A stretch of 64,000 nucleotides of DNA from Pseudomonas sp. MM213 (GCF_020423045.1 NZ_CP081943.1:1674001-1738000), one strand, 5' to 3'; shown: positions 8,383 to 19,460, numbered from the stretch's first letter. Notes: generated by a model not told the origin, from the sequence alone. A program made the numbers and translations.

Positions 8383-9693
8383 ATGCGTATCAGCATATTT
8401 GGTCTGGGGTATGTGGGCGCTGTATGCGCGGGCTGTCTCTCTGCTCGCGGTCATGACGTAATCGGCGTGGATGTCTCGCAAGTCAAGATTGACCTGATCA
8501 ACCAGGGCAAATCGCCTATCGTCGAGCCCGGCCTGGAACCGCTGCTCGAACAGGGGGTGAATTCAGGGCGGCTACGCGGCAGCAGTGATGTAAAGGCGGC
8601 CGTGATGGACACGCAAATGTCGTTCCTCTGCGTCGGAACGCCCTGCAAGAAGAATGGCGATCTGGATCTGGTCTACATCGAGTCGGTCTGCCGCGAGATC
8701 GGCGAAGCCCTGCACACCAAGGACAGTTGGCATACGGTGGTGGTGCGCAGCACGGTACTGCCGGGCACCGTCAAGAATGTGGTGATCCCGATACTGGAAG
8801 ACTGTTCCGGCAAGAAGGCCGGGGTCGACTTCGGTGTGGCGATCAACCCGGAATTCCTGCGCGAAAGTACGGCGATCAAGGACTACAACTGTCCGCCCAT
8901 GACAGTGATCGGTGAACTCGACCAACGCAGCGGTGACCTGCTCGCCTCGCTCTTTCAAGAGCTGGACGCGCCGCTCCTGCGCCGCAGTATCGAAGTGGCC
9001 GAGATGATCAAGTACACCTGCAATGTCTGGCACGCGACCAAAGTCACCTTCGCCAATGAGATCGGCAATATCGCGAAGGCTGCCGGCGTGGACGGTCGCG
9101 ACGTGATGGACGTGGTCTGCCAGGACACCAAACTCAACCTGTCGCGTTATTACATGCGCCCCGGATTCGCGTTCGGCGGTTCCTGCCTGCCCAAGGATGT
9201 GCGTGCGCTGAACTACCGCGCCGGGCAACTGGATGTCGAGCACCCGCTGCTGGCGTCGATCATGCGCAGCAATGCGGCGCAGGTTCAGCGAGCCTTCGAC
9301 ATCATCACCAGTTACGGCAAGCGGCGTATCGCCCTGCTCGGCCTGAGCTTCAAGGCCGGCACCGATGACCTGCGCGAAAGCCCGCTGGTGGAGTTGGCCG
9401 AAATGTTGATCGGCAAGGGCTACGACCTGCATATCTTCGACCGCAACGTTGAATACGCGCGCATCTACGGCGCCAACAAGGACTACATCGAATCGAAGAT
9501 TCCGCACCTGGCTTCGCTGCTACGCGCAGACCTTGTGAAGGTGATCGACGAGGCAGAGGTGATTGTGTTGGGTAACGGTGACGAGTCCTTCAGAGCCCTC
9601 GCGCTTGAGGTGCCCGAGGGCAAGCAGGTGGTTGACCTGGTGGGTTTCATGCCACACACCAGTGACGATCAGCTCGAAGGCATCTGCTGGTAA
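8383..9693 (+). CDS. algD: GDP-mannose 6-dehydrogenase
   Basis: Oxidises GDP-mannose to GDP-mannuronate with two NAD+, the committed step of alginate synthesis in the cytosol. It has 436 residues, the same length as the P. aeruginosa enzyme. The N-terminal Rossmann motif is GLGYVG; the catalytic cysteine lies in GGSCLPKD and falls on residue 268, as in P. aeruginosa; the C-terminal domain has LLGLSFKAGTDDLRESP. The frame extends upstream, but ATG 8383 gives the family N-terminus MRISIFGLGYVGAV. It is the first gene of the alginate operon, behind a long regulatory region. Confidence 0.98.
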   Translation: MRISIFGLGYVGAVCAGCLSARGHDVIGVDVSQVKIDLINQGKSPIVEPGLEPLLEQGVNSGRLRGSSDVKAAVMDTQMSFLCVGTPCKKNGDLDLVYIESVCREIGEALHTKDSWHTVVVRSTVLPGTVKNVVIPILEDCSGKKAGVDFGVAINPEFLRESTAIKDYNCPPMTVIGELDQRSGDLLASLFQELDAPLLRRSIEVAEMIKYTCNVWHATKVTFANEIGNIAKAAGVDGRDVMDVVCQDTKLNLSRYYMRPGFAFGGSCLPKDVRALNYRAGQLDVEHPLLASIMRSNAAQVQRAFDIITSYGKRRIALLGLSFKAGTDDLRESPLVELAEMLIGKGYDLHIFDRNVEYARIYGANKDYIESKIPHLASLLRADLVKVIDEAEVIVLGNGDESFRALALEVPEGKQVVDLVGFMPHTSDDQLEGICW

Positions 9694-9750
9694 GAGAGCC
9701 ACCGAACTGCAACCCGGGTAATACGGGATTATCGAACAGGAGTCACAAGT

Positions 9751-11232
9751 ATGGCTGGTGCCAGGGATTACTTGCGCGAAGCGGCGGGCTGGCTGTTTTA
9801 CGTCACCGCGTTGCTGGGGCTTGCATTGCTGCTGCCGCGCTCAGTGTTCGATCCCCAATCCAGGGACTTTCTCCTGTTGCTGGGGGCGGTCGGCATCTGG
9901 CGCTACTCGATGGGGGCTGTCCATTACATACGAGGGTTACTGTTCCTTTATCTGGTGTTCCCCTACTACAGACGCAAAGTCACCCGGCTCGGCAGCATTG
10001 CCGACCCGTCGCACGTGTTTTTGCTGGTCACCAGCTTTCGGATCGAGGCGTTGACCACGGCGCAGGTTTACCGCTCGGTGATTGAAGAGGCCATCGGTTG
10101 TGGTTACCCGACCACGGTGGTCTGTTCCATCGTCGAGCTCGCCGATGAATTGCTGATCAAGGCACTCTGGGACAGCTATACCCCGCCGGAGCAGGTCAAG
10201 CTGAGCTTCGTGCGGATTCCCGGCACCGGCAAGCGCGACGGCCTGGCCCATGGTTTCCGGGCAATCTCCCGGCACGTGCCGGACGCCGATGCGGTGGTGG
10301 CGGTGGTCGATGGCGACACCGTGCTCTCCGCCGGGCTGGTACGTCAGACCGTGCCCTGGTTCAAGCTCTTTCCGAACGTCGGCGGGTTGACCACCAATGA
10401 GTTCTGCGAGGTACGCGGCAGCTACCTGATGAGCGAATGGCACAAGCTGCGGTTCGCCCAGCGGCACATCAATATGTGCTCGATGGCACTGGGCAAGCGG
10501 GTGCTGACAATGACCGGGCGGATGTCGGTGTTCCGCGCCCAGGTGGTGACCGATCCCGGATTCATTCAAGACGTCGAGCGCGATTATCTGCAGCACTGGC
10601 GCCTGGGACGTTTTCGCTTTTTGACCGGTGATGACAAGTCCAGTTGGTACAGTCTGATGCGGCTGGGCTACGACACCTTTTATGTGCCCGACGCGGCGAT
10701 CAACACCGTCGAGCATCCACCGGAAAAGAACTTCATCAAGGCCAGCCGCAAGCTGATGTTCCGCTGGTATGGCAATAACCTGCGGCAGAACTCACGGGCC
10801 TTGCACCTGGGCGTGCGGCGGCTGGGCTGGTTCACCTCGCTGGTGCTGCTCGACCAACGCGTATCGATGTGGGCCAGCCTGCTCGGGCCGTCGGTGGCGA
10901 TCATTGCCAGCCTCAAATACAGCATCGCCTACTTGCTGATTTATGTGCTCTGGATCGGCGTGACGCGCCTGATCCTGAGTCTTCTGTTGCTGGCGTCGGG
11001 GCACCCGGTCGGCCCGGCTTATCCACTGATTCTCTATTACAACCAGCTGGTCGGCGCCATGGTGAAGATCTATGTGTTCTTCCGTCTCGACCAGCAATCG
11101 TGGACGCGCCAGAAAACCAAACTCGACCGTGGGCTGGCGAGCTATCAGCGCTGGTTCAATACCTGGTCGTCGCGGGCCATGACGTTTTCGGCGGGCAGCG
11201 TGTTTTGCGCGCTGCTGATGTGGATTGTGTAG
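9751..11232 (+). CDS. alg8: Alginate polymerase, inner-membrane glycosyltransferase
   Basis: A 493-residue GT2 family synthase that polymerises GDP-mannuronate. Two N-terminal membrane segments precede the cytosolic domain, which contains a nucleotide-binding VVDGDT (Asp near residue 187), TGDD at about 292-295 and a KLMFRW segment equivalent to QxxRW. Further membrane segments follow from about residue 380. It needs c-di-GMP-bound Alg44 for activity in P. aeruginosa. It starts 57 bp after algD with CAGGAG upstream. Confidence 0.97.
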   Translation: MAGARDYLREAAGWLFYVTALLGLALLLPRSVFDPQSRDFLLLLGAVGIWRYSMGAVHYIRGLLFLYLVFPYYRRKVTRLGSIADPSHVFLLVTSFRIEALTTAQVYRSVIEEAIGCGYPTTVVCSIVELADELLIKALWDSYTPPEQVKLSFVRIPGTGKRDGLAHGFRAISRHVPDADAVVAVVDGDTVLSAGLVRQTVPWFKLFPNVGGLTTNEFCEVRGSYLMSEWHKLRFAQRHINMCSMALGKRVLTMTGRMSVFRAQVVTDPGFIQDVERDYLQHWRLGRFRFLTGDDKSSWYSLMRLGYDTFYVPDAAINTVEHPPEKNFIKASRKLMFRWYGNNLRQNSRALHLGVRRLGWFTSLVLLDQRVSMWASLLGPSVAIIASLKYSIAYLLIYVLWIGVTRLILSLLLLASGHPVGPAYPLILYYNQLVGAMVKIYVFFRLDQQSWTRQKTKLDRGLASYQRWFNTWSSRAMTFSAGSVFCALLMWIV

Positions 11233-11296
11233 TGCAGGTGTCAGGGCCGTGGCAGGCCGTGCCGGATCGGACTCAATCGATGGGAAGGAACGCGTT

Positions 11297-12511
11297 ATGA
11301 ACACAGCTTTTGTTGCTGTTGATGACAATGTCGTGCACGAGTCGGAGGTGCAGCGTCAGCATGCGCGGCTGACTCTGCCGGCGAGGATCAAGTTTCACGG
11401 GCCGGACCGGGAGCCGTTCGATTGCGAGCTGATCGACTTGTCAGCCGGTGGATTCAGCCTGAGTCAGCCGGGTACAACGCTGATCGTTGGCCGGCAACAC
11501 AAAGGCAAACTGGTGTTCCAGGTCGATGCGCTGGGGTTTGCCATCGACGTGGAGTTTGTCGTGCGCTCGATTAACGACGAGGGGCAGCGCATAGGTTGCG
11601 AGTTTCAAAACCTGCGCCCTCGTGCGATTTCCGCCTTGCGTTACGTGATCACCTCTTACCTCTCGGGCGGGGTGATCAGCCTGGGTGACATGCTCTCGAC
11701 CCAGCAGCGCGACAACTTCACCAAGCCGCGAAAGCACGAAAGCGGCCACGGCATGGGCATTCTCGCTCGCGTGCGGGCCACCGCGGCAAGCCTGCTGATG
11801 TTCCTGGTGGGTCTGTTTGCCTTTGGTTATGTGGTGCACCAGTTGTATGGCATTTATTTCGTCACCCATGCCGAATCGGCGCGGGTCAATGTGCCCGGCC
11901 AGTTGATCGGCCTGCCGCGCGACGGCAGCGTCAATTCGTTGGTCAAAGTGGGGTCGGTGGTGGCCAAGGGCGCCCCGCTGGCAACCTTTTCCGCCTCGCT
12001 GCTGGATGTGATGAAAGGCAACCTGCCGCCCGGACAGGCGACCCCGGAAAACCTTGAGCGCCTGTTCAGCCGAACCCTGCAAGGTTCGCTGACCAGCCCT
12101 TGCGATTGCCGGGTGGTGTCGCAGTTGGTGCCGGATGGCCAGGTCGTCGGCAAGGGCACCACGGTGTACGAGTTGATGCCGATCGACGGTGTGGCAACCA
12201 TCGAGGCGCGCTTCCCCTACAAGAATTTTGCCAAGATCCAGCCCGGCAAAGCGGTGAGCTTCCAGCTGATCGGCGAAGAACAGCCACGCGCAGGCAAAAT
12301 CACTGCGGTGGCGCTGGACAACGGCGGCCTGGCTTCGGACCTGCGGGTCACCATTGAGCCTGACAGCCCGTTGCAAACCGATCAGGCCGGGCGGCCGGTG
12401 GAGGTCAGTATCGAAGACCTGCAAGGCAATGTCTGGGTGCAGAGTGCCTCGGCGGCCAATGCCTGGGTGAAAAACACCTGGGCGAATAAAGTCATGGCGG
12501 CCGGAAAATGA
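11297..12511 (+). CDS. alg44: Alginate co-polymerase, c-di-GMP receptor with PilZ domain
   Basis: A 404-residue inner-membrane protein. The N-terminal PilZ domain keeps the c-di-GMP ligands R20-x3-R24 and D47-x-S49-x2-G52, so regulation by c-di-GMP should be intact. One membrane helix lies at about 163-183, and the periplasmic part resembles a membrane-fusion-protein adaptor (GxVVAKGAPLA and PGKAVSFQ segments). The start is ATG 11297 after GGGAAGGAA; the open frame extends 72 bp upstream into alg8, but family proteins begin near here. Its stop overlaps the algK start (ATGA). Confidence 0.96.
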   Translation: MNTAFVAVDDNVVHESEVQRQHARLTLPARIKFHGPDREPFDCELIDLSAGGFSLSQPGTTLIVGRQHKGKLVFQVDALGFAIDVEFVVRSINDEGQRIGCEFQNLRPRAISALRYVITSYLSGGVISLGDMLSTQQRDNFTKPRKHESGHGMGILARVRATAASLLMFLVGLFAFGYVVHQLYGIYFVTHAESARVNVPGQLIGLPRDGSVNSLVKVGSVVAKGAPLATFSASLLDVMKGNLPPGQATPENLERLFSRTLQGSLTSPCDCRVVSQLVPDGQVVGKGTTVYELMPIDGVATIEARFPYKNFAKIQPGKAVSFQLIGEEQPRAGKITAVALDNGGLASDLRVTIEPDSPLQTDQAGRPVEVSIEDLQGNVWVQSASAANAWVKNTWANKVMAAGK

Positions 12512-13908
12512 ACGGCGCATGGCGATCGGGGCTGCGGCTTTCCGCGCTGGCCGTTGCCCTGACAATGATTCATGGGTGCGGCACCCTCCCCGATCAAGGC
12601 TTGGCGCGCGAAGCCATGGCGCGCGGCGATTATGAAACGGCTCGCAAGAACTACGCGCCGCTGGCCGAGGACGGCTATGCCGACGCGCAGGCCGGAATGG
12701 GCGACTTGACGGCCTCGGCGGGCGACCCGGCGAGCCTGAAAGAGGCTGAGGGATTGTACCGGCAGGCTGCGCCGGAATCGGTCAAGGCGCAGTCACGTCT
12801 GGGCCGCGTGTTGCTTCGTCAGGGACCGACGGATCCCAAGCAAGTGCAAGAGGCCCGGCAATTGCTGGAAGGCGCGCTGGACAAAGGCGAGTTCAGTGCA
12901 GTGGTGCCGCTGACCTTGTTGTACCTGGGGTACCCGCAACTGACGCCGGGGGTGGATCCGCAACAGAAGGTCAACAGTTGGCGCGCCCAGGGCATTGTCG
13001 AGGCAGACATGGCGCAAATCCTGATTTACCGCAATCAGGGCACCTATAACGCTCACCTGCCGCAGATCGAGCAGATGTGCCGGGCGAGACTGGCATTACT
13101 CGATGCCTGTTATGTGGAGCTGGCCACTATCAACCGAATGCGCGCCCAGCCCAAGGCGCAAGCCGACTTGCTGGCGCAGTTGCGCCAGGGTTGGCGCGAG
13201 GGACGAGTCGCGCCCTTGCGGGTCGAGTCGGTGGCACGCGTTCTGTCGACGCCGACACTCGAAGGCCCGGCCGATCCGCAAAGCGCCCAGCGCCTGCTCG
13301 AAGAACTGGCACCCGACTATCCACCGGCCTGGACCAGCCTGGCGCGGCTGATCGACGACTACCCCGCCCAAGGCGATGCGCCGCAATTGCTCTCGGCCTT
13401 GCAGCGCGGGCGCGAAGCGGGCGATCCACGGGCGGAACTGCTGACCGGGCGCCTGTATTACCTCGGCAAATGGCTGCCGCAGGACCCGCGCCTGGCGCAA
13501 GAGCACCTGCTCAAGGCGGCCGCCGCTGGTGAAGTCGGGGCGCATTACTACCTCGGCCAGTTGTACCGGCGCGGTTATCTGGGCCAGGTCGAACCACAGA
13601 AAGCGTTGCAACACTTGCTGCTGGCAGCGCGCAACGGTTCGCCCAATGCCGACCTGGCGCTGGCGCACATGTTTTCCGATTCACGCGGGGTCAAGGTCAA
13701 TCGAATCAATGCTTTTGTCTTTGCGCAACTCGCGCAACGCCAGGGCGTGGTAAATGCGGGGCCAGTGCTGTCGGCCGTGCAGTCGGGGATGACCCCGGCA
13801 GAGAGGAAAATCGCGCAGCCCTTACTTGAGGAAGAAGCTCAGGCCCGTCTGACGGGCGCGGCTCTCGCCAGGCTGCAAACTCCGGAAAATGGACAGGACT
13901 TACTATGA
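12508..13908 (+). CDS. algK: Alginate biosynthesis TPR-like outer-membrane lipoprotein
   Basis: A 466-residue scaffold of the periplasmic alginate complex. The signal peptide ends in an I-H-G-C lipobox (Cys24); His at the -2 position is unusual, but lipidation is still likely. The rest consists of Sel1/TPR-like helical repeats, including [20 protein letters not shown] and [13 protein letters not shown]. AlgK helps AlgE to insert and links the polymerase to the exporter. It overlaps alg44 and algE by four bases each, so translation of the three is coupled. Confidence 0.95.
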   Translation: MNGAWRSGLRLSALAVALTMIHGCGTLPDQGLAREAMARGDYETARKNYAPLAEDGYADAQAGMGDLTASAGDPASLKEAEGLYRQAAPESVKAQSRLGRVLLRQGPTDPKQVQEARQLLEGALDKGEFSAVVPLTLLYLGYPQLTPGVDPQQKVNSWRAQGIVEADMAQILIYRNQGTYNAHLPQIEQMCRARLALLDACYVELATINRMRAQPKAQADLLAQLRQGWREGRVAPLRVESVARVLSTPTLEGPADPQSAQRLLEELAPDYPPAWTSLARLIDDYPAQGDAPQLLSALQRGREAGDPRAELLTGRLYYLGKWLPQDPRLAQEHLLKAAAAGEVGAHYYLGQLYRRGYLGQVEPQKALQHLLLAARNGSPNADLALAHMFSDSRGVKVNRINAFVFAQLAQRQGVVNAGPVLSAVQSGMTPAERKIAQPLLEEEAQARLTGAALARLQTPENGQDLL

Positions 13909-15338
13909 AACAAGCACTGTTGGCAGGTTATGGTCTGGGAGTTTCGCTGATGTGCAGCGCCGGTCTGGTGCTGGCGGCGGAAGTGGCGCCGAAGAATTTC
14001 GGCCTGGATGTGAAGATTACCGGCGAGTCGCAGGACGACCGGGACCTGGGCACTGCACCCGGTGGCACCCTCAACGATATTGGCCTCGACCTGCGCCCCT
14101 GGGCCTTTGGCCAATGGGGCAACTGGAGCGCCTATGTGATGGGCCAGGCGGTAGCGGCGACCGACACCATCGACACCGACACCGTGAACAACGGCGTCGA
14201 CGACAGCAACACCCGTGAAGCGGATGACAGCTACCTGGCGCTTCGCGAATTCTGGGTCGACTATTCAGGCATCACGGCCTATCCGGGCGAGCATCTGCGC
14301 CTGGGGCGCCAGCGTCTGCGCGAGGACAGCGGCGAGTGGATGGACACCAACATCGAAGCGCTCAACTGGACCTTCGAAACCACGCTGCTGCGCAGCCACG
14401 TCGGCGCCGCTCAACGCTTTTCCGACTACCGCACCGACCTGGACGACCTGGCGCCGGAAGACAAAGACCGCTCCCATGCCTTCGCCGACATCTCTACGCA
14501 ATGGACGCCCAACAATTGGGTCGGCCTGCGCGTACATCACTCGGAAGACAGCGGCAATCTGCCGGACCCCGGTGACCGGCTCGACACACTCGACAAGACC
14601 ACCACCGGCAGCCTGACCTGGGTCGGCCTTGAAGCGAACGGTGACGGCTACAACTATCGCTCGACGATGCCGCTCAATTACTGGATCAACGCAACCTGGC
14701 TGACCGGCGATCGCGACAACCTCAACAGCGTGATCGTCCCTTCCGGCGATCGAATCGCGACAGGCCACACCAGCGGCGACGTCAATTCCTGGGCCGCGGA
14801 CCTGGGCTTGCGCTGGAACATCGATGACGCCTGGCGCCTCGGTGCTGCCGCCGCCCGTGGCGATGGCGGCGGTAACGACCAGGAGAACCAGTTCCAGCAA
14901 ACCGGCCTGCAAAGCAACCGCTCGAACTACACCGGCACGCGCTCACGGGTACACCGCTTCGGCGAAGCCTTTCGCGGTGAACTGAGCAACCTCCAGACAG
15001 CAACGCTGTTCGGCGCCTGGTCGTATCGCGAGGACTACGACGCCAGCCTCGTCTACCACCGCTTCTGGCGGGTCGACGACCAGACGGAAACCGGCGACGA
15101 CGGGATCATCAATGCGGCGCTGGTGGACGGCGAGAAGGACCTGGGCCAGGAAGTCGATCTGGTCATGACCAAGTACTTCAAGCAAGGCCTGTTGCCCGCG
15201 AGCATGGTGGATTGGGTCGACGAACCCTCGGCACTGATCCGCCTGCGCCTGGGCGTGTTCTTCCCCGGTGACGCCTACGCCAACGACACCGATTCGAGCA
15301 TGCACCGGGCGTTCATCGATTTCGTCTGGAAAATCTAG
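13905..15338 (+). CDS. algE: Alginate export outer-membrane beta-barrel
   Basis: A 477-residue porin-like exporter (about 490 in P. aeruginosa). A clear Sec signal peptide (residues 1-25, ending VLAAE) is followed by alternating amphipathic strands rich in Trp, Tyr, Asp and Arg, for example [11 protein letters not shown] and [17 protein letters not shown], and it ends in a terminal aromatic strand (FIDFVWKI). It forms the secretion pore for polymannuronate/guluronate and works with AlgK. Confidence 0.96.
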   Translation: MKQALLAGYGLGVSLMCSAGLVLAAEVAPKNFGLDVKITGESQDDRDLGTAPGGTLNDIGLDLRPWAFGQWGNWSAYVMGQAVAATDTIDTDTVNNGVDDSNTREADDSYLALREFWVDYSGITAYPGEHLRLGRQRLREDSGEWMDTNIEALNWTFETTLLRSHVGAAQRFSDYRTDLDDLAPEDKDRSHAFADISTQWTPNNWVGLRVHHSEDSGNLPDPGDRLDTLDKTTTGSLTWVGLEANGDGYNYRSTMPLNYWINATWLTGDRDNLNSVIVPSGDRIATGHTSGDVNSWAADLGLRWNIDDAWRLGAAAARGDGGGNDQENQFQQTGLQSNRSNYTGTRSRVHRFGEAFRGELSNLQTATLFGAWSYREDYDASLVYHRFWRVDDQTETGDDGIINAALVDGEKDLGQEVDLVMTKYFKQGLLPASMVDWVDEPSALIRLRLGVFFPGDAYANDTDSSMHRAFIDFVWKI

Positions 15339-15421
15339 GACCCGGTGGCTGCCCGCGCTGAAGCCATCGCGGGCAACGGCACATTGATCACAACCGGCTG
15401 CCTTTTGGATGAGTGAGACTT

Positions 15422-16939
15422 ATGGACCGTGTCGTCAAGATAGGACTGATGCTCGCCGCAATGCTGTTGGTGCAGACGGCAGGTGCCAGTGCGGCAGGTG
15501 ACCTCCTGATACCGCGCTACAGCATCAGCGAGGCTCCGGGAAAACCGTTGCTGATCAAGGAACCGAAAATGCCCGACCTGTCCGGCTATACCGCCGAGGC
15601 AGTCGCCGCGAAGATTGCCTACAAGCCCGCCGGCCGTGCCTTGATCCAGCCGATGCTCAAGGAAAACGCGCTGGACGAGTTCATCGGTGGCCAGGACCGC
15701 TTCAAGGAATGGGTGGTGCGCCAGAAGCAAATGCCCGTGGCGATCTTCATCGACCGTGGCTACATGAGCCTGACGCAACTGGCACGCAGCCTGCCACAGA
15801 CAGCCCTGCGCGAGACCGCACCGGGAGTGTTTCTGGCGCGCTTGCCGATCGTCATCCGTCCCGGCGGGACGCTGCATATCGACAAGTCGGTGAAGGAATT
15901 GCGCTTGTCCCAGGACGGCGGTTCGTTCCTGGTCAACGACGGCAAACTGTTCATTACCGATACCAAGGTCAGCGCCTGGAGCGAGAAAGACGACAGTCCG
16001 GCCTGGTTCAAAAAAGAGGAAACGTTTCGCCCGTTCCTGATCTCCTGGGGCGGCACCGAAACCTACATCGTCAACAGCACCATCACCAGCTTTGGCTACA
16101 CCGAGAGCAAGAGCTATGGGGTGAGTATTTCCCAGTACAGCCCGAGCATGGCGCCGAAGATGAAGCGCAAAAAACCGACCGGCTGGCTGATCAATTCGCA
16201 GTTCATCGACAACTATTTCGGCTTCTATTGCTACGAGGCCGACGACGTGGTGATTCTGCGCAACACCTATCGCGCAAACATCGTATATGGCATCGACCCG
16301 CACGACCGTTCGCGCCGGCTGATCATTGCCCATAACGATGTCTTCGATACCCACAAGAAGCACGGCATCATCCTCTCGCGCGAGGTCAACGACAGCTGGA
16401 TCATCTACAACCGCACCTACAACAATCATCTGTCGGGCATCGTCCTGGACCGTTCCAGCGTCAATAACCTGCTGGCCTACAACGAAACCTACAAAAACCG
16501 TTCCGACGGCATCACCTTGTACGAGAGCGGCAATAACCTGATCTGGCGCAACCGCGCGGCGGACAATGACCGACACGGGATCCGCGTGCGCAACAGCACC
16601 GGCGTGCGCCTGTACGAAAACGAGCTGATGGCCAACGCCCTGACCGGGATCTATGGCCACACCAAGGATTTGCGTGGCAGCGACCGCGATCTCAAGGAAG
16701 ACCCTTACGAAGCCAAACTGTCGCTCACCGTGGTCGGCGGCAAGCTGATCGGCAACGGTTCCAGCCCCATCGCCGTGTTTTCACCCTCGCGCCTGGAACT
16801 CTATGACTTGACCTTTCTCGCGCCGCAGAAACAGGACGGCCTGGCCTTCACCGGTTTGCTGGGGGACGTCCAGGGCGACTTGATGGACATCCTCCTGCGC
16901 CGCCACGCCGCCGCACTAATTCTGCCCGAGACACTGTGA
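15422..16939 (+). CDS. algG: Periplasmic mannuronan C5-epimerase
   Basis: Converts some D-mannuronate residues in the polymer to L-guluronate. The signal peptide covers about residues 1-24, then a region binding the scaffold, then a right-handed parallel beta-helix with repeated NNxxxxN turns (YNNHLSGIVLDRS, NNLLAYNETYKNRSDGI). The catalytic DPHD motif is at residues 292-295. Length is 505 residues, somewhat shorter than the roughly 540 I recall for P. aeruginosa. A GTG at 15413 is in frame, but ATG 15422 is better placed behind GGATGAG. It also protects the polymer from AlgL as part of the complex. Confidence 0.96.
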   Translation: MDRVVKIGLMLAAMLLVQTAGASAAGDLLIPRYSISEAPGKPLLIKEPKMPDLSGYTAEAVAAKIAYKPAGRALIQPMLKENALDEFIGGQDRFKEWVVRQKQMPVAIFIDRGYMSLTQLARSLPQTALRETAPGVFLARLPIVIRPGGTLHIDKSVKELRLSQDGGSFLVNDGKLFITDTKVSAWSEKDDSPAWFKKEETFRPFLISWGGTETYIVNSTITSFGYTESKSYGVSISQYSPSMAPKMKRKKPTGWLINSQFIDNYFGFYCYEADDVVILRNTYRANIVYGIDPHDRSRRLIIAHNDVFDTHKKHGIILSREVNDSWIIYNRTYNNHLSGIVLDRSSVNNLLAYNETYKNRSDGITLYESGNNLIWRNRAADNDRHGIRVRNSTGVRLYENELMANALTGIYGHTKDLRGSDRDLKEDPYEAKLSLTVVGGKLIGNGSSPIAVFSPSRLELYDLTFLAPQKQDGLAFTGLLGDVQGDLMDILLRRHAAALILPETL

Positions 16940-16950
16940 GGAGCCTGCCG

Positions 16951-18348
16951 ATGAACACCTTTCATGGATTTGCCGCGCTTGGCCTGCTGTCCATGTCGAT
17001 GGGGGCACAGGCGCAGCCGCAGTACACGGCCGAGGCCTGCTGTCAGCTGTGCCCGCAAGCGGCGCAGGCAACCTATTACGAGCCACCGGAACTGAAAAAC
17101 TACGCGACGCTGGTGGAGGCCAAGGACCAATGGCTCTTCCGCACCCGTAGCGATTTGCGCACCGACTTCGGCCTTGATGAAAGCGGTTACAAAGCCCTCA
17201 AGCGCCTGCGCGACGGGCTCGCCCAGCGTGGGGTCGAACTGGTGTTGGTGATGCCACCCAGTCGCGGCCTGCTGCACGCCGACCGCCTGACGCCGCTGGA
17301 ACTGGCCAGCTTCGATCAGGCCAGGGCCCGGCAAAACTACCTGCAAACCCTGGACCGGGTGCGCGACCTGGGCATTCTGGCGCCTGACTTTGCCAACCTG
17401 CTGAGCTCGCCACAGCCCGCCGGCCAGCCCTTCTACTTCAAGGGCGATCACAACTGGACGCCCTATGGCGCCGACCGCAGTGCCCAATTGGTAGCCCAGA
17501 CGCTCAAGGGCAACGATGTGCTCAAGGCGTTGCCGCATCAGGTCTTCGCCAGCCAACCGGCCGGCCTGTTGGGACGCTCGGGCACGCTGCAAAAAGCCGC
17601 CGCACAGATCTGCGGCAACGGCTATGCGGCGCAGTATGTGACCCGTTATCAAACCCGCGCCCAAGGCGATTCCAAGGGCCCGGCCAAGGTCGCATTGATC
17701 GGCACCAGCGCCAGCAGCGAGCTGTTCAACTTCCCCGGTTTCCTTGAACAATATCTGCAGACGCCAGTCCGCAACTTCAGCGTACCGGGCGGTGGCTACG
17801 ATGATTCGTTAATCGCCTACCTGCTCGGCGACGACTTCCAGAACGCCCCGCCGGCGATGCTGGTGTGGGAAACCGACAACCTCGACAGCCTCGGCAAACC
17901 CAGCTTCTACCGCCAGGCAATGGCGGCGCTGAGCGATGGCTGCGACAACCAGTCCCCGCTGCTCAAAAGCCAGGCGACCCTGCACAGCGGGCGCAATCAA
18001 GTGTTGTTCAACGGCAGTGGCGGCAACGTGTATCCGATCAAGGGCAATCGTTATCAGGTCGACCTCAAGTTCGCGGATCCTGGCGTGCGTCTGTTGAACG
18101 CGACCCTGACCTACCTGAACGGTCGCCAGGAAAACCTCAGCTTGAGCCGTTCGCCGACGGTCAATACCCAGGGCCGCTTCGCCTTCGAGCTGCGCGGCGA
18201 CGGGGATTGGGGCGAACAGACGCTTCTTTCCATGGACGTGCAACCGCCGCCGGGAATGACCACCACAGGGCTTTCGACCCGACTGTGCGTCAAACCCGCC
18301 ATCACGGCAGCACCGACCCTGCGCACCGCGCAGACGGAGGAAAACTGA
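16951..18348 (+). CDS. algX: Alginate biosynthesis protein AlgX (SGNH-type), altered catalytic motif
   Basis: A 465-residue periplasmic protein with a signal peptide, an SGNH-hydrolase-like domain (about residues 60-330) and a C-terminal carbohydrate-binding module. In P. aeruginosa it transfers acetyl groups to alginate using Asp174, His176 and Ser269. Here the Ser motif is intact (GTS, Ser253), but the D-x-H motif reads G-D166-H167-N168-W, so the position of the catalytic His is Asn. With algI, algJ and algF also missing from the operon, it may act only as a structural polymer-binding protein. ATG 16951 follows GAGGAG; its stop overlaps the algL start. Confidence 0.95.
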   Translation: MNTFHGFAALGLLSMSMGAQAQPQYTAEACCQLCPQAAQATYYEPPELKNYATLVEAKDQWLFRTRSDLRTDFGLDESGYKALKRLRDGLAQRGVELVLVMPPSRGLLHADRLTPLELASFDQARARQNYLQTLDRVRDLGILAPDFANLLSSPQPAGQPFYFKGDHNWTPYGADRSAQLVAQTLKGNDVLKALPHQVFASQPAGLLGRSGTLQKAAAQICGNGYAAQYVTRYQTRAQGDSKGPAKVALIGTSASSELFNFPGFLEQYLQTPVRNFSVPGGGYDDSLIAYLLGDDFQNAPPAMLVWETDNLDSLGKPSFYRQAMAALSDGCDNQSPLLKSQATLHSGRNQVLFNGSGGNVYPIKGNRYQVDLKFADPGVRLLNATLTYLNGRQENLSLSRSPTVNTQGRFAFELRGDGDWGEQTLLSMDVQPPPGMTTTGLSTRLCVKPAITAAPTLRTAQTEEN

Positions 18349-19460
18349 TGCGCCCGGCACACTGGGCCGCCATTGGCGTGGCCTTCATTCTGATGGGGCC
18401 GATCATGCAGGCGGCCGCACAACTTCGCCCACCGCAGGGCTATTACGCGCCGGCCACAGAGAAAAAGGGCGACGCGCAGAGCTGTCCGGCGACGCCCAAA
18501 CCCTATACCGGCGACCTGTTGATCCCCAGCAAATACGAAGGCTCGGGCAAGGCTCGGGATCAGCTCAACGCAGAATCCAACAAACGCTACAAGGAAATGT
18601 CCGGCGAAATCAACGAACTGGAAAAAGGCGTCAACAAACAAGTCGCCGCCTATCTGCGGCTCGGCCGCCCCGGTCATGTGGACTGCACGTTGAGCTGGCT
18701 GGGCGATTGGGCCAAGGCACAGGCGTTGCTGAGCACCACCTACACCCACACCGGCAAGTCGATGCGCAAATGGGCGTTGGGCAGTATTTCTTCGGCGTAC
18801 CTGCGGCTCAAGTTTTCGCAATCACAGCCATTGAAGGGCCGTGAAGCGCAGACCCGTCCCATCGAAGCCTGGATCGGCAAGCTCGCCGAACAGGTAGTGC
18901 GGGACTGGCGCGACCAACCGCTGGACCGCCTCAACAATCACCAGTATTGGGCGGCATGGTCCGTCATGGCGGCCTCGGTGGTGGTCGACCGGCGCGACCT
19001 GTTCGACTGGTCGGTCGCACAGTTTCGCATCGGCGCGTCACAGGTCGATGCAGATGGATACCTGCCCAACGAATTGGGCCGCGACACCCGTGCTCTGGCT
19101 TACCATAACTACGCGATGGGGCCGCTGATGATGATCGCCTCCTTCGCCCAAGCCAACGGCGTCGACCTGCGCGAAGAGAACAACGGCGCCATGCGGCGTC
19201 TGGCGACGCGCGTGGAAGAAGGCATCAAGAATCCAGGTTTGTTCGAACGCAAGACCGGCCACAAGCAAGCACTCGAAGACCTCAACGAGGATGGCAAGTT
19301 TGCCTGGCTGGAACCGTACTGCGCCCTATACGACTGCTCAGCGCAAACCAACCGCTGGCGCCAATCGGTCGAACCGATGAAAAACTACCGCCTGGGCGGC
19401 GACATCACCCAGCTGTTTGCAGACCAGAAAGACCAGGTGCAACAGCCGGCACGCCCCTGA
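18348..19460 (+). CDS. algL: Periplasmic alginate lyase
   Basis: A 370-residue PL5 lyase that cleaves polymannuronate by beta-elimination and clears misdirected polymer from the periplasm. It has a signal peptide (about 1-24), the NNHQYWAAWSVM segment (usually NNHSYW) containing the catalytic His, and the RDTRALAYHNYA segment containing the catalytic Arg and Tyr. It starts with ATG in a TGATG overlap with algX, behind GGAGG. In most pseudomonads algI would follow; here the next gene is algA after 105 bp. Confidence 0.96.
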   Translation: MRPAHWAAIGVAFILMGPIMQAAAQLRPPQGYYAPATEKKGDAQSCPATPKPYTGDLLIPSKYEGSGKARDQLNAESNKRYKEMSGEINELEKGVNKQVAAYLRLGRPGHVDCTLSWLGDWAKAQALLSTTYTHTGKSMRKWALGSISSAYLRLKFSQSQPLKGREAQTRPIEAWIGKLAEQVVRDWRDQPLDRLNNHQYWAAWSVMAASVVVDRRDLFDWSVAQFRIGASQVDADGYLPNELGRDTRALAYHNYAMGPLMMIASFAQANGVDLREENNGAMRRLATRVEEGIKNPGLFERKTGHKQALEDLNEDGKFAWLEPYCALYDCSAQTNRWRQSVEPMKNYRLGGDITQLFADQKDQVQQPARP

